Below, piece after piece: positions 24,307 through 33,538 of a stretch of 64,000 nucleotides of DNA (position 1 is its first letter; every line of letters begins with the position of its first letter). The translations under genes and the position numbers were made by a program. Origin of the DNA: Chelatococcus composti (lineage in GTDB: Bacteria; Pseudomonadota; Alphaproteobacteria; Rhizobiales; Beijerinckiaceae); NCBI RefSeq assembly GCF_014201415.1, contig NZ_JACHEH010000010.1, forward strand, positions 1-64,000. Direction: 5' to 3'. A model generated the notes under the pieces. That model saw nothing but the letters and a program-made list of their open reading frames with translations, ran no database searches and was not told the origin of the DNA.

Positions 24307-25563
24307 CTACGCCCACTCGCCCTTGCGGAAGACGGGCACGCGCGTGCCGTCCTGCCTGATGCCGTCGATGTCGATCTCGTCGGAGCCGATCATCCAGTCG
24401 ATGTGGATGAGGCTCTTGTTGCCGCCGCGGGCCGCGATCTCGTCCGCCGTCAGCTCGCTGCCGCGCTCGAAGCACTTGGCGTAGCACTGGCCGAGCGCGA
24501 TGTGGCAGGCGGCATTCTCGTCGAAGAGCGTGTTGTAGAAGAGGAGCCCGCTCTTCGAGATGGGCGAGGAATGCGGCACCAGTGCCACCTCGCCGAGGCG
24601 CCGCGCGCCCTCGTCCGTGTCGAGCACCTTGTTCAGCACCTCCTCGCCGCGGCTCGCCCGGGCCTCGACGATGCGCCCGCCCTCGAAACGCACCTGGATC
24701 CCGTCGATCAGCGTGCCCTGGTAGGACAGCGGCTTGGTGCTGACGACGTGGCCCTCGACGCGTGCGGCGTGCGGCGTCGTGAACACTTCTTCGGTGGGGA
24801 TGTTGGGGTTGCAGGTGATGCCGTTCTTGGCCGTGGAGGCGCCGCCGTGCCACTCGTGGCCGTCCGCGAGGCCAACGGTGAGGTCCGTGCCCGGCCCGGT
24901 GAAGTGCAGCGCCGCGAACCGCTCGCCGTTGAGCCAGGACGTGCGCAGTTTGAGCGCCGCATTGTGCGCCTGCCACGCCCCTATCGGATCCTCGCCATCG
25001 ACGCGGGAGGCGGCGAAGATGGCTTCGGCGAGTCGCGCCACCGCCACGTGCTCCTCCTCGCCGGGGAAGACCTGCCGGGCCCAGGACGCTGTGGGGTAGG
25101 CGACGATGTTCCAGTTGATGTCGAAGCCTGCGATCTTCTCCAGCGCCGGCTGGTAGGCGAGCGAATTCGCCCTGTTGGCGCGGGAGACCTTGGCCGGATC
25201 CTGCCCGGCAAGCAGCATGGGATTGTCGCCGACGATGGCGAGGCGAGCCGTGTTGGCGGAGAAGGCCTTGGCGACGCCCTCGTAGAGCCAGGCGGGGGCG
25301 CGGTCGAAGCTCGCGTCGTTGGCGAAGCGGTAGCGCGCGAGCGTCAGCTCCTCGTCGGACAGGATGGGCGTGACGAGGCCGGCGCCGGCCTTGTAGGCGT
25401 GCTCGGCGATGCGCCGCACGAGCGGCAGGGCGGCGACCGGCGCGGTGAGGAACAGGTCCTGCCCTTCGCGAAGCTGCAGGCCGACCTTGACGGCGACTTC
25501 CGCCAGCCTGTCGAGCTTCACGGGATCGATGGATGCGACGATGGAGCGCTGGTGCGTGGTCAT
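24307..25563 (-). CDS. M29 family aminopeptidase
   Basis: The 418-residue protein matches the thermophilic aminopeptidase family M29 (AmpS/PepS/aminopeptidase T), cytoplasmic dimeric metalloenzymes that remove N-terminal residues from peptides. Visible metal-ligand motifs include IPTEEVFTTPH, GEVALVPHSSPI, ENAACHIALGQCY and the C-terminal HIDWMIGSDEIDIDGI. The ATG at 25563 (MTTHQRS) begins the family's normal N-terminus. It is co-oriented with the sugar-alcohol operon but separated from it by 83 bp that contain a plausible promoter and palindrome, so it is probably controlled separately. Confidence 0.93.
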   Translation of the reverse strand: MTTHQRSIVASIDPVKLDRLAEVAVKVGLQLREGQDLFLTAPVAALPLVRRIAEHAYKAGAGLVTPILSDEELTLARYRFANDASFDRAPAWLYEGVAKAFSANTARLAIVGDNPMLLAGQDPAKVSRANRANSLAYQPALEKIAGFDINWNIVAYPTASWARQVFPGEEEHVAVARLAEAIFAASRVDGEDPIGAWQAHNAALKLRTSWLNGERFAALHFTGPGTDLTVGLADGHEWHGGASTAKNGITCNPNIPTEEVFTTPHAARVEGHVVSTKPLSYQGTLIDGIQVRFEGGRIVEARASRGEEVLNKVLDTDEGARRLGEVALVPHSSPISKSGLLFYNTLFDENAACHIALGQCYAKCFERGSELTADEIAARGGNKSLIHIDWMIGSDEIDIDGIRQDGTRVPVFRKGEWA

Positions 25564-25597
25564 GAGATGCCCTGCCTGGGTGAAACCTGTCGCATCC

Positions 25598-25625
25598 GAT
25601 ATACGCCTGCCGGCTGTGATCACAA
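25598..25625 (-). promoter_or_regulatory. promoter and palindromic operator of the aminopeptidase gene
   Basis: On the minus strand TTGTGA (25620-25625) and TATATC (25598-25603) are 16 bp apart, giving a transcript start about 30 bp before the ATG. The -35 element lies within the perfect 10-bp palindrome TGTGATCACA (25615-25624). The palindrome resembles a CRP-like half-site pair with no spacer, so CRP itself would not fit well; a GntR- or MarR-like factor is possible. Confidence 0.45.
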
Positions 25626-25646
25626 TGGCGAATGCCAACAGGGGCG

Positions 25647-27134
25647 TCAGGCGTGCGCGCCGCGCGTGGCCTTTTCGGCCGGATAGAGCCTGCGGAAGCG
25701 CGCGAGGCGCTCGGCATATCCGTCGGGCCCGCGCGGCAAGAAGCGCTCGCGTATCGGCGGCTTGCGGCAGACTTCTGCCTCGCTGCCGGCCCCAGCGGCA
25801 AGCATGCCGAGCCGCGCCGCGCCCAGCGCCGCGCCCGCCTCGGCGCCCGCCGGCAGGTCGAGCGGCAGGCCGAGGATGTCCGCGAGCATCTGGCCCCAGA
25901 AGCGGCTGCGCGAGCCGCCGCCGACGAGCATGCAGCTCTCGAGCCGGGCGCCGGCCTCGTTGAGCACGTCGAGATCGTCTGCGAGGCCGAAGGCGACGCC
26001 CTCGAGCACGGCATAGGTGAACGCCTCCGGCCCATGCTCGGCGCGCAGGCCGGCGAACAGCCCGGTGGCGTCGGCATCGTTGTGCGGCGTGCGCTCGCCC
26101 GTGATGTAGGGCAGGAAGATGGGCGCGTGGATGCGGTTGCGCTCGCTGGTGGCAAAGCGCTCCACATCGGCAAGGAGGCCGGCGATGTCGCCGCCGCGGC
26201 CGACGAGGTTGGCGACCCAGGTGAGCGCCGAGGCCGCTGCCAGCGTCACGGCCATGCCGTGCCAGCGACCGGGCAGGGCGTGGCAGAAGGCGTGCAGCGT
26301 GCGTTCCGGCAAGGCGGTGAGCCGGTCGGTGACGGCGAAGAGCACGCCCGAGGTTCCGAGGGAGAGGAAGCCCTCGCCCGCCCGGGTTGCACCAATGCCG
26401 ACGGCCGAGGCGGCGTTGTCGCCGCCGCCGCCGGCCACCGGTACGCGCCGGCCGGAAAGGCCGAGGAGCGCCGCCGCCTCGGCGCAGAGATGGCCCGAGA
26501 GGTCCGACCCCTCGACAAGGTCGGGCATGTGGGCGCGCGTCAGGCCACACGCCTCGATCAGCACGTCGTCCCAGCGGCGGGCGGCGACGTCGAGCCACAG
26601 CGTGCCGGCAGCGTCCGACATCTCGGACACGTAGCCGCCCGTGAGGCGGAAGCGGATGTAGTCCTTCGGCAGCAGCACCTTGCGCGTCGCCGCGAAGACC
26701 TCCGGCTCGTGCTTTTGCACCCACAGCAGCTTCGGTGCCGTGAAGCCGGGCATGGCAATGTTGGAGGCGCGGCGCGTGAAGTCCGGCACCTTCTCGTGCA
26801 GCTCGCGGCATTCGGCGGCGCAGCGCCCGTCGTTCCAGATGATGGCGGGGCGCAGCACGCGCCCGTTGCCGTCGAGCAGCGTGGCACCGTGCATCTGGCC
26901 GGAGAGGCCGATGCCGGCAAGGTCCTGCCATTGCCTTGGCGCAGCGTCCCGCACCTTTGCCGCCGCGGTGAGCGTCGCCTGCCACCACTCCTCGGGATCC
27001 TGCTCGGACCACAGCGGATGGGGACGCGAGATGCCGACCGGGACGGTGGCCTCAACCACGGCCGTCTGGCGGTCGTCGAGCAGCAGGGCCTTGACCGAGG
27101 AGGTTCCGATATCGAGCCCGAGGAAGGTCGCCAT
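25647..27134 (-). CDS. xylB: xylulokinase
   Basis: This 495-residue FGGY kinase phosphorylates a ketopentose, most likely D-xylulose, at O-5. It shows the N-terminal phosphate loop FLGLDIGTSSVKALLLD, the substrate site block GLSGQMHGATLLD with PAIIWNDGR, the Asp in the VAGGGGDNAASAVG region, and the C-terminal adenosine motif LVGGGSRSRFWGQMLADILG. These are the xylulokinase-specific forms. It is the last gene of the sugar-alcohol operon, 12 bp after the ATPase gene. With the dehydrogenase at the head of the operon it would convert an imported pentitol into D-xylulose 5-phosphate. Confidence 0.93.
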   Translation of the reverse strand: MATFLGLDIGTSSVKALLLDDRQTAVVEATVPVGISRPHPLWSEQDPEEWWQATLTAAAKVRDAAPRQWQDLAGIGLSGQMHGATLLDGNGRVLRPAIIWNDGRCAAECRELHEKVPDFTRRASNIAMPGFTAPKLLWVQKHEPEVFAATRKVLLPKDYIRFRLTGGYVSEMSDAAGTLWLDVAARRWDDVLIEACGLTRAHMPDLVEGSDLSGHLCAEAAALLGLSGRRVPVAGGGGDNAASAVGIGATRAGEGFLSLGTSGVLFAVTDRLTALPERTLHAFCHALPGRWHGMAVTLAAASALTWVANLVGRGGDIAGLLADVERFATSERNRIHAPIFLPYITGERTPHNDADATGLFAGLRAEHGPEAFTYAVLEGVAFGLADDLDVLNEAGARLESCMLVGGGSRSRFWGQMLADILGLPLDLPAGAEAGAALGAARLGMLAAGAGSEAEVCRKPPIRERFLPRGPDGYAERLARFRRLYPAEKATRGAHA

Positions 27135-27146
27135 GGTGGTCTCCGA

Positions 27147-28232
27147 TCAGATGGCGCGACCGGTGCTGTCAAAGAGGTAGGCATGGGCGGGATCGAACCC
27201 GGCGCGGATCTCCTCACCCGCCGCGAGGGAGCGGCGGCCGGGAACCTGCAGGATCATCGTCTCGCCGCTACCGGTCTGCGCATAGAGCTGCGAGGTGGCG
27301 CCGAGGCTTTCGGCGAACTCGCCACGCAGGGTAAGGCGCGCAGCTCCGCCGTCGCCGACGGCGAGATGCTCCGGTCTCAGCCCGAGCACAACCTCGTCGC
27401 CCGGCTTCACCGCCGGCTCATGGCGCGTCGGCAGCGTCAGGTCAGCGTCGAGCGCCGGGTGGCGCACCGTGACGGTGCCGCCGTTCACCGCCGCGACAGA
27501 AGCCTTGAGGAAGTTCATCTTCGGCGATCCGATGAAGCCGGCGACGAACATGTTGTCAGGCCGCTCGTAGAGGTCGGCCGGGGAGCCGATCTGCTCCACC
27601 TTGCCGGCGCGCAGGACCACGATGCGGTCGGCGAGCGTCATCGCCTCCACCTGGTCGTGGGTGACGTAGACCATGGTGACGCCGAGGTTGCGGTGCAGGC
27701 GCGCGATCTCCACGCGCATCTGGCTGCGCAGCTCGGCATCGAGATTGGACAGCGGCTCGTCGAAGAGGAAGAGCTTGGGATTGCGCACGATGGCGCGGCC
27801 GATGGCGACGCGCTGCCGCTGGCCGCCGGAGAGCTGGCGCGGCTTGCGCTCCAGCAGGTTCTCGATCTGCAGGATGCGCGCGGCCTCGGCCACGCGCCGG
27901 TCGATTTCCTCGCGCGGCGTCTTGGCCATGCGCAGGCCAAAGGAGATGTTGTCGCGCACGCTCATGTGCGGGAACAGCGCGTAGGACTGGAAGACCATGG
28001 ACACCTGCCTGTCGGCCGGCTCCGTGTAGGTCACGTTCACGCCGTCGAGGTAGATGTCCCCCGCCGTCACTTCCTCGAGCCCGGCCACCATGCGCAGCAG
28101 GGTGGACTTGCCGCAGCCGGAGGGGCCGACGAAAACGACGAACTCGCCGCGCTCGGCGTCGATGTCGACATTGTCAATGACCGTCGCGTCGCCGAAGCGT
28201 TTCACGATCTTCTCGAGCTTGAGAAAGCTCAT
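27147..28232 (-). CDS. carbohydrate ABC transporter ATPase, UgpC/MalK type
   Basis: The 361-residue ATPase has Walker A GPSGCGKST, Q-loop VFQSYALFP, signature LSGGQRQRVAIGRA, Walker B LFLFDEPLSNLDA and switch VYVTHD, followed from about residue 235 by the TOBE/OB regulatory domain typical of sugar importers (FIGSPKMNFLKA). It energises the permease pair encoded by the genes at 31769-33531. It lies 19 bp after the second sugar kinase gene. The order, with ATPase last and kinases on both sides, is unusual but common to polyol operons in this bacterial group. Confidence 0.94.
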   Translation of the reverse strand: MSFLKLEKIVKRFGDATVIDNVDIDAERGEFVVFVGPSGCGKSTLLRMVAGLEEVTAGDIYLDGVNVTYTEPADRQVSMVFQSYALFPHMSVRDNISFGLRMAKTPREEIDRRVAEAARILQIENLLERKPRQLSGGQRQRVAIGRAIVRNPKLFLFDEPLSNLDAELRSQMRVEIARLHRNLGVTMVYVTHDQVEAMTLADRIVVLRAGKVEQIGSPADLYERPDNMFVAGFIGSPKMNFLKASVAAVNGGTVTVRHPALDADLTLPTRHEPAVKPGDEVVLGLRPEHLAVGDGGAARLTLRGEFAESLGATSQLYAQTGSGETMILQVPGRRSLAAGEEIRAGFDPAHAYLFDSTGRAI

Positions 28233-28251
28233 GTCGGGCGGGCTCCTTTCG

Positions 28252-29856
28252 TCAGTCCTGGCCGGGGGCGGCGAGAGCCTTCGCCTCCCGCTCGATCTCG
28301 TTGCGGAAGGCGAACAGCTTCAGATAGAGGCGGTAGGCCGCCTCGTGCGCGGCGCGCCAGCGCGGGTCCGGAGTTAGTCTTTCCTGCGCCGGGGCCATGG
28401 CCTCGAGTGCGGCGAAGAGATCGGGCTGAAGGCCGGCGCCGACTGCGGCGACCATGGCCGTGCCGAGCAGCACCGGCTCGGTGCTGTCGCTGAGGACGAG
28501 CGAGGCATCTCCGAGCGCGTCGCGATAGAGCCGCACCATGAGCGGATTGCGCACGTGCCCGCCCGACAGGGCGACGCGGTCGAGCGCATAGCCGTGGGCG
28601 TTGAGATGCTCGATGATGTGCCGGGCCTGCAGGGCGAGCGCGCGGGCAGTGGCGTAGTAGGCCTCCAGGAAGGCGCGGCGGCTCGTGTCCTCGCCAACGC
28701 CGACGAGGAGGGCGCGCACGCTGCCGTCGCCGAGCGGCGAGCGGTTGCCGAGAAAGTCGGGCACAAGATGGCGGCGCGCGGCGAAGGCCGGCCCTTCCGC
28801 CTCCAGCAGGGCGAGGATGTCGCGGACAGCGGCGGCATGCTCCTCGGCCGAGGCGCGGTGCGGCCCCCCGGGATGGTGGGCGAGCACGGAATCGAGCGCA
28901 GCCCCGGCGAGCGACTGGCCGGCCTCGTGCAGCCAGTAGCCGGGGAATACGGCGTCCTTGAACGGCCCCCAGACGCCGGGGATGCGCCGCTCGTCCGGTG
29001 CGAAGGCCATGTAGCAGGTGGACGTGCCGCCGATGAGTGCCACCGTGCGGTTCATGCTGGCGGCGAAGCCGCGACCAAGGACGCCGAGCGTCCCCGCTTC
29101 GGCGTCGATGAGGCCGATGGCGACCGGCGTGCCGGCAGGCAGGCCGAGCCGTGCAGCGACGGCCTCCATCACCCGACCGTGCCGGCGGCCGACGGGCAGG
29201 GGGCCCTCGGGCAGCGCGCCGAGCCGCGGCAGGCGTGCGAGGCCGAGCCGCTCCAGCAGGGCGTGGCGCCACGGCTCGGCGTCGGCCGGCAGATAGGCCC
29301 ACTTGCAGGCGAGGCCGCACAGCGAATGATGGTCCTCGCCGGTAGCGCGGCGGGCGAGCTCGTCGCACAGGTCGCGCACGCCGCTGACGCGGGCGAATGC
29401 CTGCGGGTCATGCCGCGCCAGCCAGGCGAGCTTGGGCGTGTGCATCTCCGGCGACATGGAGCCGCCGGTATAGTCGAGCAGCCAGTCGCCCGTTGCCCCG
29501 ATTTCCTCGGCCTCCGCCTCGCCGCGATGGTCCATCCAGCAGAAGACGTCCGCGTCGCCGGCGAGCGGCGGCGACCCCTCGTAGGACAGGGCGAGGGAGG
29601 AGGTGGCGTCGAAGGCGAGGCCGGCGACACGCCGGGCCGCATCCGCGCCCGCTGACGTGAGGCAGCGCCGGATCGCTTCCTCCACCGCCTGCCAGATGTC
29701 GTCCATGCGGTAGACGGCCTGGTGCTCGGCCGGGCGCAGCAGGGGGAACTCGCAGGCGGCGGTGGCGAGCAGCCGGCCGGTGAGGTCGAACAGGCCGGCA
29801 CGGGCCGAGAGTGTGCCGACATCGACGGCGAGCAGGAGCTGGGGGGCTTGCGTCAT
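28252..29856 (-). CDS. FGGY-family pentulose kinase (ribulokinase-like)
   Basis: The 534-residue protein starts at ATG 29856, overlapping the regulator's stop as ATGA. It has the sugar-kinase phosphate loop LLLAVDVGTLSARAGLFD, the block DHRGEAEAEEI that follows CWM, GGSMSPEMHTPKLAWL, the GLIDAEAGTLG site, and the block IGGTSTCYMAF...GVWGPF...PGYWLHEAGQS that marks the D-ribulokinase/FGGY group rather than xylulokinase or glycerol kinase. The C-terminal motif is SGGHVRNPLMVRLYRDALG. It probably phosphorylates D-ribulose or a related ketose made by the adjacent dehydrogenase. Two different pentulose kinases in one operon suggest that two ketoses are handled. Confidence 0.88.
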   Translation of the reverse strand: MTQAPQLLLAVDVGTLSARAGLFDLTGRLLATAACEFPLLRPAEHQAVYRMDDIWQAVEEAIRRCLTSAGADAARRVAGLAFDATSSLALSYEGSPPLAGDADVFCWMDHRGEAEAEEIGATGDWLLDYTGGSMSPEMHTPKLAWLARHDPQAFARVSGVRDLCDELARRATGEDHHSLCGLACKWAYLPADAEPWRHALLERLGLARLPRLGALPEGPLPVGRRHGRVMEAVAARLGLPAGTPVAIGLIDAEAGTLGVLGRGFAASMNRTVALIGGTSTCYMAFAPDERRIPGVWGPFKDAVFPGYWLHEAGQSLAGAALDSVLAHHPGGPHRASAEEHAAAVRDILALLEAEGPAFAARRHLVPDFLGNRSPLGDGSVRALLVGVGEDTSRRAFLEAYYATARALALQARHIIEHLNAHGYALDRVALSGGHVRNPLMVRLYRDALGDASLVLSDSTEPVLLGTAMVAAVGAGLQPDLFAALEAMAPAQERLTPDPRWRAAHEAAYRLYLKLFAFRNEIEREAKALAAPGQD

Positions 29857-30854
29857 GGCGCCTTCTCCAGCGGCATGGCGAGGATGGCACGGGCGCAGTC
29901 CTCGTCGGTGACGAGGCGGTTGACATAGCCGCCTGTCAGGATGGCGTGCACGACGGGCGCCTTGTTGAGCCCGCCCGAGGCGAGGATGGAGTGTGCGACG
30001 GCCTTCAGCTCCTGCGGCGAGAGGGCCATGACGCACTGGTTGAGCCGGTGGGGAATGGGCTGGCCGCGCGCGTCGAGGAAGGTGCCGAGCAGATCGCCGA
30101 CAGTGCCCAGGGCCTCCAGGTCGTGCTGATACTCACGCACCGTCTGCGTGGTGGCGAGCAGCGAATGGCTGGAGACGTCGCCGCAGGAGACGAGGGCGAT
30201 GTCGACGGCGCGTGCCCGGCGCATCACGTCGGCGAGGCCGTAGTGGGTGAGCAGGTCGTTGCGGCTATGCTCGCTCGGGCAATAGATGGGTGCGGCGAGA
30301 TAGTGGCATTCGCCGCCGATGGCCTCGGCGAGTCGTGTCGCTACTTCAAACGTGTTGGTGCCGGAGCCGCGGGTGAGCCCGCCCATGAGCGACACCACGC
30401 GGCTCGCAGGCAGACGCCGTCGGCCGAGGCTCGCGACGCTGGCGCTCAGCGTGCGCCCCCAGCCGATGCCGATGGACTGGCCGTCGGCCATGAGACGGCT
30501 CAGCATCGCGCCCGCCGCCTCACCGATGACGCGCTGCTGGTCCTCGTAGCCCGGTACCGCCGGCACCACCGCCACCTCCGCGAGGCCGTAGCGGGCGGCG
30601 AGCTCCTCCTCCAGCGCGACGCAGGAGGCGAGCGGCAGGCGCACCTCGATGCGCACGGAGCCGTCCATGCGCGCCTGGCCGATGATCTTGTTGACGCGCA
30701 GGCGCGTGAGCCCCAGCCGGTCGCCGATCTCCTGCTGGGTCAGGTTGCCGACGTAATAGTACCACACCACGCGGGCCGCGACCTCGTCGCCAAAGCTGCG
30801 CTTGGCAGCGCGCGGCGCCTCGGCCATGGCGGTGCCCGCGACCGGATCGTTCAT
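29853..30854 (-). CDS. SorC/DeoR-type transcriptional regulator
   Basis: The 333-residue protein has an N-terminal helix-turn-helix (about residues 28-55, NLTQQEIGDRLGLTRLRVNKII) and a C-terminal sugar-binding domain of the SorC family (SIGIGWGRTL, VVSLMGGLTRGSGTNTFEVA, YLAAPIYC, CGDVSSHSLLA, ASGGLNKAPVVHAILTGGYVNRLVTDE). This family senses phosphorylated sugars or polyols and controls its own operon. The gene starts 4 bp past the end of the TIM-barrel isomerase gene and overlaps the kinase gene by 4 bp. The TTACATATGTAT palindrome over the operon's -10 region is a candidate binding site. Confidence 0.93.
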   Translation of the reverse strand: MNDPVAGTAMAEAPRAAKRSFGDEVAARVVWYYYVGNLTQQEIGDRLGLTRLRVNKIIGQARMDGSVRIEVRLPLASCVALEEELAARYGLAEVAVVPAVPGYEDQQRVIGEAAGAMLSRLMADGQSIGIGWGRTLSASVASLGRRRLPASRVVSLMGGLTRGSGTNTFEVATRLAEAIGGECHYLAAPIYCPSEHSRNDLLTHYGLADVMRRARAVDIALVSCGDVSSHSLLATTQTVREYQHDLEALGTVGDLLGTFLDARGQPIPHRLNQCVMALSPQELKAVAHSILASGGLNKAPVVHAILTGGYVNRLVTDEDCARAILAMPLEKAP

Positions 30855-30858
30855 TGCA

Positions 30859-31758
30859 TCAGTCCCTGCCGAAGGCGCTCGTGAGCGCCGCGACCGAGCG
30901 GCGAACCCTGTCGAGCACCACGGCGTCCGTTTCCTCAAACGGGTAGAAGACTTCGAGGAAGACGGGCCGGTCGGCAAGCCCGAAACGCGCGAGCGTGGCC
31001 GCCACCGCCGCGGGGTCGACGATGCCCTGTTCGGTAAAGTCCCAGTGGCGGTCGAGGCGTCCGTCGCTCTGCTGGATGTGCACGGCACCGATGTCGCCTG
31101 CGACCGCCTCCAGCCATGGCTCGGCCCGCGCCTCCTCGGCCGTGTAGGGCGGCGTCAGGATGGCGTGGCCCCAGTCGAAACAGTAGCGCCACGGGACAGC
31201 CGTGCCGGCGAGATCCGCCATCAGGCGGCGCGCCTGCGCGGGCGTCCAGGGCCATTCGCGACGCAGCGGCGTCGGCTCGATGTAGAGTTCGGTGAGCCCA
31301 TGCGCCTTTGCCCTGTCGGCCAGGCGCGTCAGGCGCGCGACGAGGTCGGCGTAGTCCGCCTCGGGGATCGCGTCCGCCTCCACGGCGTCCGGGCGCGCGG
31401 CGATGGCGCCCACCGGGCCGCCAGCGGCGCGGATGCCCGCCTTCTCGCAGAAGGCATAGGCGCGGGTGAGCCACCGCTCGGAGGCGTCGCGCACGGCAGG
31501 CTCGGGATGGAGCAGCAGGTTGAACGTGTAGGCGGCAAGGCCGGCAAAGCCGCTGTGCAAGGTGATGCCGTGATCGGCGCAGGCCTTGCGCGTGTCGGCC
31601 GCCACCTTGTCGAGCACGTCGTCCGGCCACATCGGGTCGACGAGGTCGAAGGAGAGCTGCACGAGCCCCAGGCCGAGCTCCTCGCGCACGAGCCGCGCCC
31701 AAAGCGCGGGCGTCACCCAGCGCTTGACGCAGAAGGAGAGATTGATGCCGAGTGCCAT
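30859..31758 (-). CDS. sugar phosphate isomerase/epimerase, AP-endonuclease-2 type TIM barrel
   Basis: This 299-residue protein fits the xylose isomerase-like TIM-barrel superfamily. Probable metal ligands are the Glu of LYIEPTPL, the Asp and His of CFDWGHAILT, the His of GAVHIQQSDGRLDRHWDF, and the Glu of VFLEVFYPFEE. Relatives act as ketose 3-epimerases or tetrulose/pentulose phosphate isomerases in polyol pathways such as erythritol use. It lies between a permease gene and the SorC gene in the polyol operon. It may interconvert the ketose products before or after phosphorylation; the exact reaction cannot be given from sequence. Confidence 0.85.
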   Translation of the reverse strand: MALGINLSFCVKRWVTPALWARLVREELGLGLVQLSFDLVDPMWPDDVLDKVAADTRKACADHGITLHSGFAGLAAYTFNLLLHPEPAVRDASERWLTRAYAFCEKAGIRAAGGPVGAIAARPDAVEADAIPEADYADLVARLTRLADRAKAHGLTELYIEPTPLRREWPWTPAQARRLMADLAGTAVPWRYCFDWGHAILTPPYTAEEARAEPWLEAVAGDIGAVHIQQSDGRLDRHWDFTEQGIVDPAAVAATLARFGLADRPVFLEVFYPFEETDAVVLDRVRRSVAALTSAFGRD

Positions 31759-31768
31759 CGTGGTCTCC

Positions 31769-32590
31769 CTATTTGGTCGCGCCCATGGTGAGGCCGCGGA
31801 TCATGTGCCGCGAGACGACGAGGGCGAAGATGGTGACCGGCAGCACGATGACCGTGCCGGTCGCCATGATCTTGCCCCAGGGCAGTTCGTAGCCGGACAT
31901 GAAGCTCGTGGCCGCCACCGGAGCCGTCTGCACGTTGCGGCGGGTGAGGACGAGCGCGTAGAGCAGCTCGTTCCACGAAAAGATGAAGCTGAAGATGGCG
32001 GACACCGCGACGCCCGGCAGGCCGAGCGGCAGGTAGATGCGCCAGAAGATGTCGAACTGCCTTGCCCCCTCGAGCCGGGCCGCCTGCTCAAGCTCCGGCG
32101 GGATGGAGCGGAACTGGTCCGTGCAGATCCACACCACGATGGGCAGATTGAAGGTGAGGTAGATGAGGATGAGGACAAGGTGCGTGTCGAGCAGGCCGAG
32201 CGACTGGGCCAGCAGATAGACCGGCAGGGCGAGCACGATCGGGCTGATCATGCGGTTGGAGATGAACCAGAACCACAGGTCCGACTTGCCGCGGAACTCA
32301 AAGCGCGCAAGCGCATAGGCCGCCGGCGTGCCGAGCAGGACGGCGAGCGCCGTCGTGGAAACAGCGACGATGAGCGAGTTGACGATAGCACTCGTTACCT
32401 TCTGGTCGGCCAGGATCTCGGCGTAGTGCTTGATGGTTGGCTCGAACAGCCACATGGGCGGCGAGGCAAGCAGGTCCGCCTGGTCCTTGAAGCTCGACGA
32501 GACCATCCAGTAGAACGGGAACATCGCGAAGACGAAGACCAGCACCAGGCCGGCCAGATGCGCGAAGCGCGCTGCGGGGCGCGACACCAT
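31769..32590 (-). CDS. carbohydrate ABC transporter permease, MalG type
   Basis: The 273-residue inner-membrane protein has six membrane segments, with an N-terminal segment ending FYWMVSSSFK, and the cytoplasmic EAA loop EQAARLEGARQFDIFWRIYLPLGLPG (about residues 180-205) that docks onto the ATPase. The ATG at 32590 uses the last base of the upstream permease stop (TGATG). It forms the pore together with the MalF-type permease. The binding protein gene lies upstream in the same operon. Confidence 0.94.
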   Translation of the reverse strand: MVSRPAARFAHLAGLVLVFVFAMFPFYWMVSSSFKDQADLLASPPMWLFEPTIKHYAEILADQKVTSAIVNSLIVAVSTTALAVLLGTPAAYALARFEFRGKSDLWFWFISNRMISPIVLALPVYLLAQSLGLLDTHLVLILIYLTFNLPIVVWICTDQFRSIPPELEQAARLEGARQFDIFWRIYLPLGLPGVAVSAIFSFIFSWNELLYALVLTRRNVQTAPVAATSFMSGYELPWGKIMATGTVIVLPVTIFALVVSRHMIRGLTMGATK

Positions 32591-33531
32591 CACTGGATCT
32601 CCCGGTAGAAGATACGGATGTAGAGCCGGCTCAGGAGGATCGTGAGCAGGAGCAGCAGGATCGCCTGCGCGGACGCCGCCCCGAGATCGAAGACGCGAAA
32701 GCCGACACGCTGGATGTAGATGGAGATGAGCTCCGTCGCCGTGCCCGGCCCGCCGCGCGTCATGGTGAAGATCATGTCGAAGAGCTTCAGCACATCCGCC
32801 GAACGCAGGATCAGCATGGCGGTGAGGCCAGGCAGCAGGTAGGGCAGCTGCACGTGGCGCAGCAGGGCCCAGTGGCTCTTCGTCTCCAGCCGGGCCGCCT
32901 CCTCGATGTCGACGGGCACCATGGAAAGCCCCGACAGGAATATGAGGGCGCAGAACGGCGTCCACTGCCACACGTCCATGATGACGATGGCGGCGAAGGC
33001 GCCGCTCGGGTTGCCGAGCCAGTCGAAGGGAGCGAAGCCGAACCAGGACAGGAACTGGTTGGCGACGCCGAAGTTGCGGTTGAAGATGAGGTTGCCGAGG
33101 AGGCCGACGACCGCATAGGTCGTGGCGAGCGGCACGACGAGCGAGACGCGCGCCAGTGAGCGCATGAAGCCCCAGCCCGGCCGGTGCAGCATCAGCGCGA
33201 TGACGAGGCCGAGCACCACCTGGATCGGCATGACGGTGATGAAGAACCGGCCCGTCAGCAGCAGCGTGTCCCAGAACGTCTGGTCGCTCAGCACGCGGCT
33301 GTAGTTCTCGAAACCGACGAAGGGAAAGCCCTCCCGCGCCCGCGTGATGTTGTAGCGGCGGAAGGAGGTGACGAGCGCGAACAGCATCGGATAGAGGCCG
33401 ATCGCGAGCAGCGTCACCACTGCCGGCGCGAGGAAGAAGAACGGCGTCCAGCGGCCGTGGTCGAGCCGGTGCCTGCGTGCCGGCCCCGCCCGGGCCGCGT
33501 CCTGTGCCAAAGCCTGTCCCTCGACGCTCAT
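32590..33531 (-). CDS. carbohydrate ABC transporter permease, MalF type
   Basis: This 313-residue permease has a long polar N-terminus, a first membrane segment at about WTPFFFLAPAVVTLLAIGLYPML, about six segments in all, and the EAA loop EEAARLETKSHWALLRHVQLPYLLPG. The start ATG 33531 (MSVEGQ) follows AGGGACGGG and lies 7 bp after the SIS gene stop. It is the partner of the MalG-type permease. It belongs to the CUT1 group that imports sugars and sugar alcohols. Confidence 0.94.
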   Translation of the reverse strand: MSVEGQALAQDAARAGPARRHRLDHGRWTPFFFLAPAVVTLLAIGLYPMLFALVTSFRRYNITRAREGFPFVGFENYSRVLSDQTFWDTLLLTGRFFITVMPIQVVLGLVIALMLHRPGWGFMRSLARVSLVVPLATTYAVVGLLGNLIFNRNFGVANQFLSWFGFAPFDWLGNPSGAFAAIVIMDVWQWTPFCALIFLSGLSMVPVDIEEAARLETKSHWALLRHVQLPYLLPGLTAMLILRSADVLKLFDMIFTMTRGGPGTATELISIYIQRVGFRVFDLGAASAQAILLLLLTILLSRLYIRIFYREIQ

Positions 33532-33538
33532 CCCGTCC

